The notes under the pieces are model-generated. The model was not told where the DNA came from, did not search any database, and saw only the letters and a program-made list of their open reading frames with translations. Shown piece after piece: positions 35,741 through 43,933 of a stretch of DNA of 64,000 nucleotides. Every line of letters starts with the position of its first letter. Position 1 is the stretch's first letter. The translations under genes and the position numbers were made by a program. Source of the DNA: Streptomyces sp. NBC_00370 (GTDB taxonomy: Bacteria > Actinomycetota > Actinomycetes > Streptomycetales > Streptomycetaceae); contig NZ_CP107968.1 of NCBI RefSeq assembly GCF_036084755.1, positions 4,853,501 to 4,917,500 on the forward strand. The letters are read 5' to 3'.

Positions 35741-36586
35741 TCAGGCCGGCAGTACCCCGTCGGCGAACGACCGCAGGTCGGCGGTCAGCCGGGCGGCGTG
35801 CGTGGCGAACATGCCGTGGCCGCCGTTCTCGTACACCCGCAGGGCCGCGTCGGGCAGCAGCTCCGCCGACCTGCGCCCGGTGAATTCGATCGGCGCCGAG
35901 GTGTCGTGCGTGCCGTGCAGGACCAGGGCCGGCAGGCCGATCTCCGGGAGCTCCGGCGTCAGATCGACGCTCGCTCCGATGTCCTGCATCGCGAGCCCGG
36001 CCCGCAGGGTGGAGACGGCGCAGCGTCCCACCATGTGCCGCACGTACGCGGGGGAGACCTCGTTGCCGGGGAGGTGGGAGGCGAAGAAGGAGTCGGCGCC
36101 GCTCTCGAAGAAGTCCAGCCTGTCCCGGCGGAACCAGTCGCTCGACGCCCGTAGCTCGGCGGGTGTCATCCCGTCGGGGTTGGTGGCCGATGCGGCCAAT
36201 CCGGGGGCGATGCTCGCCACCAGTGCCAGCCTGGCCACCCGCCCGCGCCCGCCGTACCGGGTGAGGTAGCGGACCGCTTCGACGCCGCCCATGGAGTGGC
36301 CGACCAGGGTGACCTCCCGCAGATCGAGCAGGTCCAGCAGGGCGGCGACGTCCGCGGCGAGCGTGTCCAGGTCGAAGCCGTCCCAGACGTCGTCCGAGCG
36401 GCCGTGCCCGCGCCGGTCGATGCCGACGCAGCGGTGGCCGGCCTCGGCCAGCGGGACGGTCTGCCGCTCCCACATCTCGGAGCCGAGGTAGTTGCTGCTC
36501 AGAAAGACGGTCGTGGGGCCGTTCCGCGGTCCGTGGTCGATGTAGTGCAGCCGGCTGTCGTCGGTCGGCGTGGTGAAGTACGGCAT
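35741..36586 (-). CDS. alpha/beta-hydrolase (non-haem chloroperoxidase/esterase-like)
   Basis: This 281-residue soluble hydrolase starts MPYFTTPTDDSRLHYIDHG. It has the nucleophile elbow GHSMGGV (Ser near residue 97), an acid in LHGTHDTSAP and the catalytic His in ENGGHGMFATH. This layout matches the chloroperoxidase-like esterase group. The substrate is unknown. It is a monocistronic gene with a 423-nt empty region upstream. Confidence 0.88.
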   Translation of the reverse strand: MPYFTTPTDDSRLHYIDHGPRNGPTTVFLSSNYLGSEMWERQTVPLAEAGHRCVGIDRRGHGRSDDVWDGFDLDTLAADVAALLDLLDLREVTLVGHSMGGVEAVRYLTRYGGRGRVARLALVASIAPGLAASATNPDGMTPAELRASSDWFRRDRLDFFESGADSFFASHLPGNEVSPAYVRHMVGRCAVSTLRAGLAMQDIGASVDLTPELPEIGLPALVLHGTHDTSAPIEFTGRRSAELLPDAALRVYENGGHGMFATHAARLTADLRSFADGVLPA

Positions 36587-37010
36587 GGTCCTGGCCCTTC
36601 CCGTTCGGCTCCGTGGGGCTCCGGTGCGGGATCCATCCTGCGGCGGGGCATGTCCGGGGTCGATTACGCCGCGGGTAATGCGGGGGCGGGGAAATGCGCC
36701 GGGCGACAGGTAAGGCCCTTGGTCCCGAATCGGACAGCCTTAGTGCCCGGCGGCCGTGACAAGGCGCACAGGCGTTTTCCGCGCTACTAGCCGGAATAGT
36801 GCCGCATGTTTGGCATTTCGCATTAATCGGTGCATTCGATGCGCCGCATGGACGCGTGGTGGCGGCGTCAAGGGCCGGACTGCCGTGACCACGGCTACGA
36901 CGCCATGTCGTAGATGGGCGTTTTGGGGGGAGATGGGCGGCCGGGTTATCAAGGTGTGGTCAGCCCGGCTTCCCGTGCCGGGTCCATTCTTGCCCGGAGG
37001 TTCATTCCGT
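36587..37010. other. 423-nt intergenic region between divergent hydrolase and M23 peptidase genes
   Basis: No gene is supported here. The middle (about 36760-36850) is relatively AT-rich, with three copies of GCATT. The peptidase ribosome-binding site CGGAGG lies at its right end. I looked for a c-di-AMP (ydaO-type) riboswitch, which precedes some Streptomyces cell-wall hydrolases, and did not find its conserved segments. Confidence 0.5.
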
Positions 37011-37739
37011 ATGTCGCAGCGCACACAGTCCCGTTCTTCCCGCTCGTCCGTCATGCGTACCCGCGCCGTTGTGCTGGCCGCAGGACTGGGTGTGGCGATG
37101 GCGTCCGGGGCCGGGGCCGCGTTCGCAGCGACCGGCAGCGATGCCGGCGCCGGCGCCGCCTCGCTCGGTAAGGTGTCCAACGTTTCGGCCGCTTCCGACA
37201 TCTCGGCCGTCACCGCCGTACAGAAGCAGGCGGACGCGCAGGCCACGGCCGCCGTCCACGCCAAGCAGGCCAAGGTCGCGAAGGCGGCGGCGGTGAAGAA
37301 GGCGGCGGCGAAGAAGGCCGCTTCCTGGATCGACCCCGTCTCGAAGTACCAGCTCACGGCGAAGTTCGACGACGCGGGCAACCGCTGGGCGCACAAGCAC
37401 TCGGGCCAGGACTACGCGGTGCCGATCGGCACCCCCGTGCACGCCGTGCACACCGGCACCGTCGTGAAGGCGGGCGGCAACGGCGCGGGTGACGGTCCGG
37501 CCTACGGCAACGCCGTCGTGATCAAGCACTCGAACGGCAAGTACTCGCAGTACGCGCACCTGTCGAAGGTTCAGGTGCACATAGGCGAGCAGGTCAAGAC
37601 GGGCGAGCAGATCGCCCTGTCCGGCAACACCGGCAACACGACCGGCCCGCACGTGCACTTCGAGATCCGGACGACCCCGAACTACGGCTCGGCGATCAAC
37701 CCGGTCACGTTCCTGCACTCCGTCGGCGTCAAGGTGTGA
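37011..37739 (+). CDS. secreted M23 family metallopeptidase (LytM-type)
   Basis: This 242-residue exported endopeptidase should cut peptidoglycan cross-bridges. It has a signal peptide (RTRAVVLAAGLGVAMASGAGAAFA), a Lys/Ala-rich helical spacer (residues 60-103) and a C-terminal LytM domain. The zinc ligands are HSGQD and the HxH of GPHVHFEI. ATG 37011 has GGAGG 10 nt upstream. The C-terminus overlaps the convergent tetR gene by 11 nt. Confidence 0.9.
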   Translation: MSQRTQSRSSRSSVMRTRAVVLAAGLGVAMASGAGAAFAATGSDAGAGAASLGKVSNVSAASDISAVTAVQKQADAQATAAVHAKQAKVAKAAAVKKAAAKKAASWIDPVSKYQLTAKFDDAGNRWAHKHSGQDYAVPIGTPVHAVHTGTVVKAGGNGAGDGPAYGNAVVIKHSNGKYSQYAHLSKVQVHIGEQVKTGEQIALSGNTGNTTGPHVHFEIRTTPNYGSAINPVTFLHSVGVKV

Positions 37740-38328
37740 CGCTCGGATCCGAGCCGGACCGCTGGTAGGCCTGGCTGATCAATTCGATGGCGACCTCAAG
37801 GATGGCATTCCGCTTCTCCTCGGGGTCGCCTTCGACGTCCCGCAGGGCGAACATGCCCGCGTGCATCGTGAAGAGCGCCGACGAGCAGCGGACCCGGTCG
37901 ATCAGTGAGGGTTCCGGGACCAGCAGCAGACTGGCGAGCCCCATCATGCGGCCCTTGAAGGTCTCGCCGATGCTGAGGTCGCGTACCTCGGCCTGGTTCT
38001 CCTGCATGAACCGGAACAGCGGTGTCGCGCCCTGCAGCGCCTCGCTGTAGCGGCGCAGGATCTCCTGCTTGGCCTCCAGCGTCTGGGGCTGTTCCTTCGC
38101 CCAGGCGATCAGCTCGTCGAGCGGCCGCGCCAGGTCCTCGAACAGGCTGACCAGGATGTCTTCCTTGGTCTTGAAGTGGTAGTACAGCGCCGCCTTCGTG
38201 ACGTCGAGCCGTTCGGCGATCTCCCGCAGCGAGGTCTTCTCGTACCCCTGCTCCACGAACAGTTCCAGGGCCACGTCCTGGATCCGCCGGCGGGTGTCCC
38301 CCCTACGTGGGTGCTGCGTGCTGCCCAT
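37729..38328 (-). CDS. TetR-family repressor of the adjacent MFS exporter
   Basis: This 199-residue regulator has the TetR helix-turn-helix (RRRIQDVALELFVEQGYEKTSLREIAERLDVTKAALYYHFKTKEDIL) and an all-helical ligand domain. ATG 38328 is supported by CAGGAGA 5 nt upstream. It is divergent from a DHA2 exporter gene, and the shared 100-nt region holds two 18-bp dyads that fit TetR operators, so local autoregulation is likely. Confidence 0.92.
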   Translation of the reverse strand: MGSTQHPRRGDTRRRIQDVALELFVEQGYEKTSLREIAERLDVTKAALYYHFKTKEDILVSLFEDLARPLDELIAWAKEQPQTLEAKQEILRRYSEALQGATPLFRFMQENQAEVRDLSIGETFKGRMMGLASLLLVPEPSLIDRVRCSSALFTMHAGMFALRDVEGDPEEKRNAILEVAIELISQAYQRSGSDPSVTP

Positions 38329-38350
38329 GCGACTCTCCTGAGAATTACTT

Positions 38351-38368
38351 ACTTGACGCCCGGCTAGT
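38351..38368. promoter_or_regulatory. TetR operator candidate O1
   Basis: ACTTGACGCCCGGCTAGT has the form ACTTG-N8-CAAGT with one mismatch. It covers the -35 box of the MFS promoter. It is also part of an 18-bp arm (38347-38364) that is repeated inverted, 17 of 18 matching, at 38399-38416. Confidence 0.6.
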
Positions 38369-38381
38369 ACGAGGCTACCTT
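38353..38381 (+). promoter_or_regulatory. sigma70-like promoter of the MFS gene
   Basis: TTGACG (38353-38358), a 17-nt spacer and TACCTT (38376-38381) make a good HrdB-type promoter facing the MFS gene. Its -35 lies in operator O1, and O2 lies just past the expected start of transcription. Confidence 0.65.
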
Positions 38382-38394
38382 CCCAGTGTAACCA

Positions 38395-38412
38395 ACTTGC
38401 CGGGCGGCAAGT
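38395..38412. promoter_or_regulatory. TetR operator candidate O2
   Basis: ACTTGCCGGGCGGCAAGT has perfect 7-bp arms (ACTTGCC/GGCAAGT) around GGGC. Its centre is 44 bp, about four helical turns, from that of O1. Confidence 0.65.
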
Positions 38413-38428
38413 AAGTTCCAGGAAACGA

Positions 38429-40054
38429 GTGGGGACCATGACTTCTACGGGGAAGCTGTCGAAAGACAAGCCGGCCAAGGCCGAACCTCAGCCGCGCAGC
38501 GTACGGGTCGTACTGCTGGCGCTGATGATCGCCATGCTGCTGGCCATGCTGGACAACATGATCGTCGGCACCGCGATGCCGACCATCGTCGGTGAGCTGG
38601 GCGGACTGGAACATCTGTCCTGGGTGGTAACCGCGTACACCCTGGCGACGGCGGCGTCGACACCGATCTGGGGCAAGCTCGGCGACCTGTACGGCCGCAA
38701 GGGAGTCTTCCTCACCTCGATCGTGATCTTCCTGATCGGCTCCGTGCTGAGCGGTATGGCACAGAACATGAACGAGCTGATCGGCTTCCGGGCCATCCAG
38801 GGCCTCGGCGCGGGCGGTCTGATGGTCGGCGTCATGGCGATCATCGGTGACCTCATCCCGCCCCGCGAGCGCGGTAAGTACCAGGGCATGATGGCCGGCG
38901 TGATGGCCCTCGCCATGATCGGCGGACCGCTGGTCGGCGGCACCATCACCGACCACCTCGGCTGGCGCTGGAGCTTCTACATCAACATCCCGCTCGGTGC
39001 CGTCGCGCTGATCATGATCACGACCGTGCTGCACCTGGAGAAGAAGGACCGCTCCAAGGTCAAGGTCGACTATCTCGGCGCGGGCCTGCTGACCGTCGGC
39101 ATCACCGCCATCGTGCTCGTCACCACCTGGGGCGGCACGCAGTACGACTGGTCGTCCGCGATCATCATGGAGCTCATCGCGCTGGGTGTCGTCGCCCTCA
39201 TCGGCTTCGTCGTCGTCCAGACCAGGGCGCCCGAGCCGATCATGCCGCTGCACATCTTCCGCAGCCGCAACTTCACCGTCATGTCGCTGATCGGATTCGT
39301 GACCGGCTTCGTGATGTTCGGCGCGACGCTCTTCCTGCCGCTCTACCAGCAGGCGGTGCAGGGCGCCTCGGCCACCAACTCCGGTCTGCTGCTCCTGCCG
39401 ATGCTGCTGGCGATGATGGTCATCTCGCTGATCGCGGGACGCGTCACCACCAACACGGGCAAGTACAAGATCTTCCCGATCCTGGGCGGCGGCCTGATGG
39501 TCGTCGGTCTCTACCTGCTCTCCACGATGGACACCGACACCAGCCGGCTGACCTCCGGCATCTACATGGCGGTGCTCGGCGCGGGCATGGGCTTCCTGAT
39601 GCAGATCACGATGCTCGTCGCGCAGAACAGCGTCGAGATGAAGGACATGGGCGTCGCCTCCTCGTCCACGACCCTCTTCCGTACGCTCGGCAGCTCCTTC
39701 GGTGTCGCGATCATGGGCGCGCTGTTCACCAGCCGCGTGCAGAACGAGATGGCCGCCAGCGCCCACGCCGCAGGACAGGGCGCACCCGCGCTCCAGTCGG
39801 CGCAGCTGGACGCGGCGAGCCTGGCGAAGCTGCCGGACGCGATGCGCGAGGCCTACCAGCACGCGGTGGCGGTCGGTACGCACGCCTCGTTCACCCTGGG
39901 CGCTGCCATCGCCGTGATCGCCTTCGCCGCCGCCTGGTTCGTCAAGGAGACCCCGCTCAGGGGCGCCGCCCCCAAGCCCGCCGCCACCGACGGCGCTGCC
40001 CCGGCGGCAGCGGCCACGGCCACGGCCGACGGCAAGGTCTCCCAGTCCGCCTGA
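38429..40054 (+). CDS. MFS drug exporter, DHA2 (14-TMS) family
   Basis: This 541-residue proton-coupled exporter has fourteen hydrophobic segments. Motif A-like GKLGDLYGRKGVF follows the second helix and motif C-like GLMVGVMAIIGDLIPPRERGKYQGMM lies further on, as in EmrB/QacA-type pumps. GTG 38429 has AGGAAA 5 nt upstream; ATG 38438 (MTSTGKLSK) is an equal alternative. The substrate is unknown. A TetR gene is divergent and a strong stem-loop follows the stop. Confidence 0.92.
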   Translation: MGTMTSTGKLSKDKPAKAEPQPRSVRVVLLALMIAMLLAMLDNMIVGTAMPTIVGELGGLEHLSWVVTAYTLATAASTPIWGKLGDLYGRKGVFLTSIVIFLIGSVLSGMAQNMNELIGFRAIQGLGAGGLMVGVMAIIGDLIPPRERGKYQGMMAGVMALAMIGGPLVGGTITDHLGWRWSFYINIPLGAVALIMITTVLHLEKKDRSKVKVDYLGAGLLTVGITAIVLVTTWGGTQYDWSSAIIMELIALGVVALIGFVVVQTRAPEPIMPLHIFRSRNFTVMSLIGFVTGFVMFGATLFLPLYQQAVQGASATNSGLLLLPMLLAMMVISLIAGRVTTNTGKYKIFPILGGGLMVVGLYLLSTMDTDTSRLTSGIYMAVLGAGMGFLMQITMLVAQNSVEMKDMGVASSSTTLFRTLGSSFGVAIMGALFTSRVQNEMAASAHAAGQGAPALQSAQLDAASLAKLPDAMREAYQHAVAVGTHASFTLGAAIAVIAFAAAWFVKETPLRGAAPKPAATDGAAPAAAATATADGKVSQSA

Positions 40055-40072
40055 CACCCCTCCCCACTCCTG

Positions 40073-40103
40073 ACGGCCCCCGGCGCTGAGCGCCGGGGGC
40101 CGT
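40073..40103 (+). terminator. terminator after the MFS gene
   Basis: ACGGCCCCCGGCGC and GCGCCGGGGGCCGT are perfect 14-bp arms around TGA, followed by TGTC without a real U-tract. Confidence 0.85.
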
Positions 40104-40132
40104 TGTCAGTGGTGCGTGCCACCATCGGAACC

Positions 40133-40621
40133 ATGGGGAGCACGGGAGCGGGCGGGGGCGCGGGTGCGGGGGTGGGCGCGGGTACGGCGCCGGGGCTCGC
40201 GCATCTCGCCCATCTGCGGCAGCTGCGCCGGGCCAAGGACGCCATGGACCGGGACTGGGCCGAGCCGCTCGACCTGGCCGCGGTGGCCGCCCACGCCGGC
40301 TACTCGCGCTACCACTTCGTGCGGGCCTTCAAGGCGGTCTACGGGCAGACGCCCGGCCGCTATCTGTCCGCCCGGCGGGTCGAGCGCGCCGAGGAGCTGC
40401 TGCGGTCGGCCAACCTCACCGTGACGGAGATCTGCGCGCTGGTCGGCTTCGGCAGTCTCGGCAGCTTCACGACGCTGTTCAAGCGGCAGACGGGGTGCAC
40501 CCCCGGTGAGTACCGCGCGAAGCACGCGGGACGCGGCGCCGCGCTGATACCGGGGTGCTACGCGATGCTGTGGGCCGGCGGGTTCCCCGGCAGGGACCGC
40601 AATTCTGAAGAAGCCGGCTGA
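40133..40621 (+). CDS. AraC/XylS-type helix-turn-helix protein (short)
   Basis: This 162-residue protein is almost only the AraC DNA-binding domain: AKDAMDRDWAEPLDLAAVAAHAGYSRYHFVRAFKAVYGQTPGRYL for the first helix-turn-helix and TVTEICALVGFGSLGSFTTLFKRQTGCTPGEYR for the second. The N-terminus is a Gly/Ala stretch with no sensory domain. ATG 40133 is the most likely start, though GTG 40103 is in frame. A VOC-family gene follows 62 nt later; the pair is common and probably functional. Confidence 0.82.
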   Translation: MGSTGAGGGAGAGVGAGTAPGLAHLAHLRQLRRAKDAMDRDWAEPLDLAAVAAHAGYSRYHFVRAFKAVYGQTPGRYLSARRVERAEELLRSANLTVTEICALVGFGSLGSFTTLFKRQTGCTPGEYRAKHAGRGAALIPGCYAMLWAGGFPGRDRNSEEAG

Positions 40622-40683
40622 CGGACCCGGCGCCTACGGTGGCAGCACGGCCGTACAGGACCGCCGAATCCGAGGAGCGCGTC

Positions 40684-41130
40684 ATGATCAAGGGTCTCGC
40701 CATCGCCACCGTCTGGGTTCTGGACCACGACAGGGCGAAGGAGTTCTACACGGAGAAGCTCGGCTTCGAGCTGCGCACCGACATGACCATGGGTGAGGGC
40801 GGCATGCGCTGGCTCACCGTCGGCGCCAAGGACCAGCCGGACGTGACGCTCACCCTGATGGTGCCCGGCGCCCCCGCCATGGACGAGGAGTCGGCCGAGG
40901 CGGTCAGGAAGCTCGTCGCCAAGGGCGTCCTCGGCGCGGGTGTGCTGGCCACCGACGACATCCACGGGGACTACGCGACGCTCAAGGCGCGCGGCGTCGA
41001 GTTCCTGCAGCCGCCGCAGGAGCGCCCGTACGGCACGGAGGCGATCCTGCGCGACGACTCGGGCAACTGGTTCTCCTTCACCCAGGCCCGGCAGAGCGGC
41101 GATCTGGACCTCGACAAGGAATGGTCCTAG
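40684..41130 (+). CDS. VOC (glyoxalase/bleomycin-resistance/dioxygenase) superfamily protein
   Basis: This 148-residue protein has two beta-alpha-beta-beta-beta modules: AIATVWVLDHDRAKEFYTEKLGFELR in the first and LATDDIHGDYATLKARGVEFLQPPQERPYGTEAILRDDSGNWFSFTQ in the second. The fold hosts metal-dependent lyases, dioxygenases and binding proteins, and specificity cannot be read from sequence. ATG 40684 is supported by GAGGAG upstream. It is probably co-regulated with the AraC-type gene. Confidence 0.85.
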   Translation: MIKGLAIATVWVLDHDRAKEFYTEKLGFELRTDMTMGEGGMRWLTVGAKDQPDVTLTLMVPGAPAMDEESAEAVRKLVAKGVLGAGVLATDDIHGDYATLKARGVEFLQPPQERPYGTEAILRDDSGNWFSFTQARQSGDLDLDKEWS

Positions 41131-41160
41131 CCACCGTCGCGGTACGGCGGCGAGGGCACG

Positions 41161-42480
41161 TCACGGCTGGTCGGGGAATTTGATCATCGGGAAGCTGCCG
41201 GTGTTCGTGGGTGCGTGTTCCGGCAGCCAGAGCACCGCGACCGCGCCTCCCGGCTCGCCCGGTTCGGCCTCCAGGCTCTCGGGCCCGGCGTTGCGGAAGG
41301 TCAGCCGTGCGCCGAGGACCCGCGCCTGGCCGGCCGCGATGGTCAGCCCCAGGCCGTGGCCGTGGCCCGCGCGGTCGGTCGCGCCCGTACGGAACCTGCT
41401 GGGGCCCTCGCGCAGCAGCGCGTCGGGGAAACCCGGGCCGTGGTCCCTTATCCGGACGACCCGGCCCTCGACGGTCACCTCGACCGGCGTACCGCCGTGC
41501 TTGGCCGCGTTGGCCAGCAGATTGCCCAGGATGCGTTCGAGCCGCCGCGGATCCGTGTTGACGAACGAGTCCTGCACCAGCCGGATCGTCACCGCGGGGT
41601 CCAGCGTCGCCACCCGGCGCGCCACGAACTCGCCGAGGGCGATCTCCTGCAGCTCGGCACGTTCCGAGGCGCTGTCGAGCCGGGCCACCTCCAGGACGTC
41701 CTCGACGAGGGTCCGCATCGCCTGCGCCCGGTCACGCACCAGCTCGGTCGGGCGCCCCGGCGGCAGCAGCTCGGCCGCCGTGAGCAGACCCGTCACCGGC
41801 GTGCGCAGCTCGTGCGCGATGTCGGCGGTGACCCGGCGCTCCGCCTCGATCCGTTCGTTCAGCGCATCGGTCAGCGCGTCGACGGCGCCGGCCAGATCGT
41901 CGGTCTCGTCGCGCACGATCCCGCCGACCGCGTCACCGACCCGTACGTCCGTGTTGCCCTGCGCGACCCGGCCCGCCGCTGCCGCCGCCTTCCGCAGCCG
42001 CCGCGAGAGCTGGCCGCCGATCAGCACGCCCAGCGCGCAGCCACCGAAGACCACCGAGACCGAGCCGATGAGCAGCGCCCGGTCCAGGTCCGTCATGATC
42101 GCCGTGGACCGTCCGGCGAACCTGCTGTGCAGCGACAGCACCGCGCCGTTGCCGAGCGGGACGGCCGCCCAGACGTCGGGGCCGCCGCCGGTGTCCTGGA
42201 CATAGGTGGCGCGGCGGCCGTGCCGCGTCTTGTCCTGGAGGTCCCGGGGCAGCGCCGGGTCGTTGATCTTCGTGTTGAACTTGGCGTCCTTGGTGGTGTC
42301 GTACATCCGCTGCGCGAACAGCAGCCGCTCCAGCTGCACCTCGCGCGCGTTGTCGAGCATCGAGACACGGGCCGCGTTGTGCACCACGAGGCTCAGCGCC
42401 GCCGCGACGAGCGCGCCGACGACGGCGATGGCGATGCTGATCTTCCACCGGACCCCGGTGCGCAGGGCGAGTCGCTTCAT
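41161..42480 (-). CDS. cseC: sensor histidine kinase CseC of the sigE operon
   Basis: CseC senses cell-envelope damage and phosphorylates CseB. The 439-residue kinase has a helix at residues 9-31, an extracytoplasmic loop of about 120 residues, a second helix (LLIGSVSVVFGGCALGVLIGG), a HAMP linker, the phospho-acceptor His in ADIAHELRTPVTG and an ATPase domain with NLLANAAKHGG and GHGLGL. ATG 42480 has no Shine-Dalgarno; it overlaps the stop of a 10-codon ORF that is itself coupled to cseB. It is the last gene of sigE-cseA-cseB-cseC. Confidence 0.93.
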   Translation of the reverse strand: MKRLALRTGVRWKISIAIAVVGALVAAALSLVVHNAARVSMLDNAREVQLERLLFAQRMYDTTKDAKFNTKINDPALPRDLQDKTRHGRRATYVQDTGGGPDVWAAVPLGNGAVLSLHSRFAGRSTAIMTDLDRALLIGSVSVVFGGCALGVLIGGQLSRRLRKAAAAAGRVAQGNTDVRVGDAVGGIVRDETDDLAGAVDALTDALNERIEAERRVTADIAHELRTPVTGLLTAAELLPPGRPTELVRDRAQAMRTLVEDVLEVARLDSASERAELQEIALGEFVARRVATLDPAVTIRLVQDSFVNTDPRRLERILGNLLANAAKHGGTPVEVTVEGRVVRIRDHGPGFPDALLREGPSRFRTGATDRAGHGHGLGLTIAAGQARVLGARLTFRNAGPESLEAEPGEPGGAVAVLWLPEHAPTNTGSFPMIKFPDQP

Positions 42481-42509
42481 ATGAGGAGCCGCATCAGGAG
42501 TCGCTTCAT
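42477..42509 (-). CDS. 10-residue ORF linking cseB and cseC
   Basis: The ATG (42509-42507) overlaps the cseB stop as ATGA. The ORF encodes MKRLLMRLLI and its TGA overlaps the cseC ATG, again as ATGA. Its first four codons, ATGAAGCGACTC, are identical to the first four of cseC, so it seems to have arisen by duplication of the cseC start. It may keep ribosomes moving from cseB to cseC. Whether the peptide matters is unknown. Confidence 0.5.
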   Translation of the reverse strand: MKRLLMRLLI

Positions 42510-43213
42510 GCCTTGAGCTTGTAGCCGAAGCCGCGGACGGTCTCGATCCGGTCCTGGCCGATCTTCGTGCGCAGTCGCTGTACGTGGACGTCCACGACGC
42601 GCGTGTCACCGCCCCAGCCGTAGTCCCACACGCGTTCGAGCAGTCTGTCACGCGAGAAGACCGTGCCGGGCGCGGCGGAGAACTCCAGCAGCAGCCGCAT
42701 CTCGGTCGGCGTCAGCGACACCGGGCGGCCGGCCCTGCGGACCTCCATGCCCTCCGTGTCGATCTCCACGTTCCCGAAGGTCAGCACGCCGCCCCTGGCG
42801 CCGGGCTCCGGCTGCCGGTCCTGGCCGGGCGCGGGTCCGCCGGCATGGCCGAACCGGCGCAGCACGGCGCGGATCCGGGCGACCAGGACGGCGCCGTCGA
42901 ACGGCTTCGTCACGTAGTCGTCGGCCCCGGCCTCCAGGCCGAGCACCACGTCGATCGAGTCGGCGCGCGCCGACAGCATGATCACGGGCACCGTCGACTC
43001 GTCGCGGATCCGCCGGCACAGGCTGACCCCGTCGAGCCCCGGCACCATCACGTCGAGCAGGGCGATGTCGGGCCGGTCGCTGCGGAAGGCGTCCAGGCCG
43101 GCGAGTCCGTCCTGGACCGCTGTGACCACGAAGCCGTCGCGCTCCAGCGCGAGCTGGGTGGCTTCGCGGATGACGTCGTCGTCCTCGACGAACAGGACAT
43201 GGGTGTCGGCCAT
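42506..43213 (-). CDS. cseB: response regulator CseB
   Basis: CseB activates the sigE promoter when phosphorylated by CseC. The 235-residue OmpR/PhoB-type regulator has a receiver with EDDD, the phospho-Asp in ALLDVMVPG and a Lys in VTKPFD. A C-terminal winged helix follows (LTPTEMRLLLEFSAAPGTVFSRDRLLERVW...DVHVQRLRTKI). It lies between cseA (18 nt upstream) and the mini-ORF/cseC. Confidence 0.95.
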   Translation of the reverse strand: MADTHVLFVEDDDVIREATQLALERDGFVVTAVQDGLAGLDAFRSDRPDIALLDVMVPGLDGVSLCRRIRDESTVPVIMLSARADSIDVVLGLEAGADDYVTKPFDGAVLVARIRAVLRRFGHAGGPAPGQDRQPEPGARGGVLTFGNVEIDTEGMEVRRAGRPVSLTPTEMRLLLEFSAAPGTVFSRDRLLERVWDYGWGGDTRVVDVHVQRLRTKIGQDRIETVRGFGYKLKA

Positions 43214-43231
43214 TGCCGTGGCTCTCAGCTC

Positions 43232-43933
43232 TCAGTTCTCGCTCGGTACGGTCTGCCCGGAACCGGAACCGGACTCGGACTCGGGCTCGGGCTCCGGTTC
43301 GTCGAGACCGCCGCCCCCGACCGCCCTGCTGTAGCTGTTGCGCACCCGGTAGCGCTCGGTGAACTTGGTGTTCGTCCAGGCGTAGGTCACCACGTCCTCG
43401 CTCGACGGGTACGACACCGAGTCGCCCTTCGCGTACACGGGCTGGGTGACGACCAGCTCGCCCCGGTCGATGGTGGCGTAGACGGCGGGTTCCTCGGCGG
43501 CGAACACGTTCCGGTACCCGCCGGTCAGGGTGTCGGCCGGGTCCTCGCGGTACACGTACGTCCCGACGCCCATCGCGTCGCCGCACGTCATGACATTGAC
43601 CACCACGTAGTGGGCGGTGCTGCCGGTGAGATCGCCGTACGAGGTGTCCACCGGGTACGCGTCCTTGTCGCACGGCTTCAGACCGGCCTTGACGCGCTCG
43701 CTGACCGCCGGGTCCCTGCGCAGCAGCGCCACGGCGTCCACCGACTTGGGGGGTGGCGACGCGGAGACCGACGGGGTGGGCACACCGCGCTCCAGGGGCG
43801 CCGGCGCCGCGGGACCCTCGTCCCTCGTGCCCGTACCGCCCGCCGAGCAACCGGTCGTGAGCAGGCCGAAGGCGGCGAGCCCGGCCAGTGCCGTACCGCT
43901 CGCCGCCAACGATCCGCTTCTCAGGCCGCGCAC
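43232..43933 (-). CDS. cseA: lipoprotein CseA, negative modulator of the sigE system
   Basis: This 233-residue lipoprotein has a signal peptide ending in lipobox LTTGC (Cys near residue 29), a Pro-rich linker, a domain with two further Cys (KPCDKD and VMTCGD) and an acidic Glu/Ser/Gly tail. In S. coelicolor CseA dampens SigE activation from outside the membrane, which agrees with the position here. The GTG start at 43933 overlaps the end of sigE by 13 nt. Confidence 0.92.
   Translation of the reverse strand: MRGLRSGSLAASGTALAGLAAFGLLTTGCSAGGTGTRDEGPAAPAPLERGVPTPSVSASPPPKSVDAVALLRRDPAVSERVKAGLKPCDKDAYPVDTSYGDLTGSTAHYVVVNVMTCGDAMGVGTYVYREDPADTLTGGYRNVFAAEEPAVYATIDRGELVVTQPVYAKGDSVSYPSSEDVVTYAWTNTKFTERYRVRNSYSRAVGGGGLDEPEPEPESESGSGSGQTVPSEN

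Noticed and set aside
36587..37010. A possible c-di-AMP riboswitch before the M23 peptidase
   Set aside because: The conserved internal segments of the ydaO class could not be found; only a chance GGGGAAA is present.
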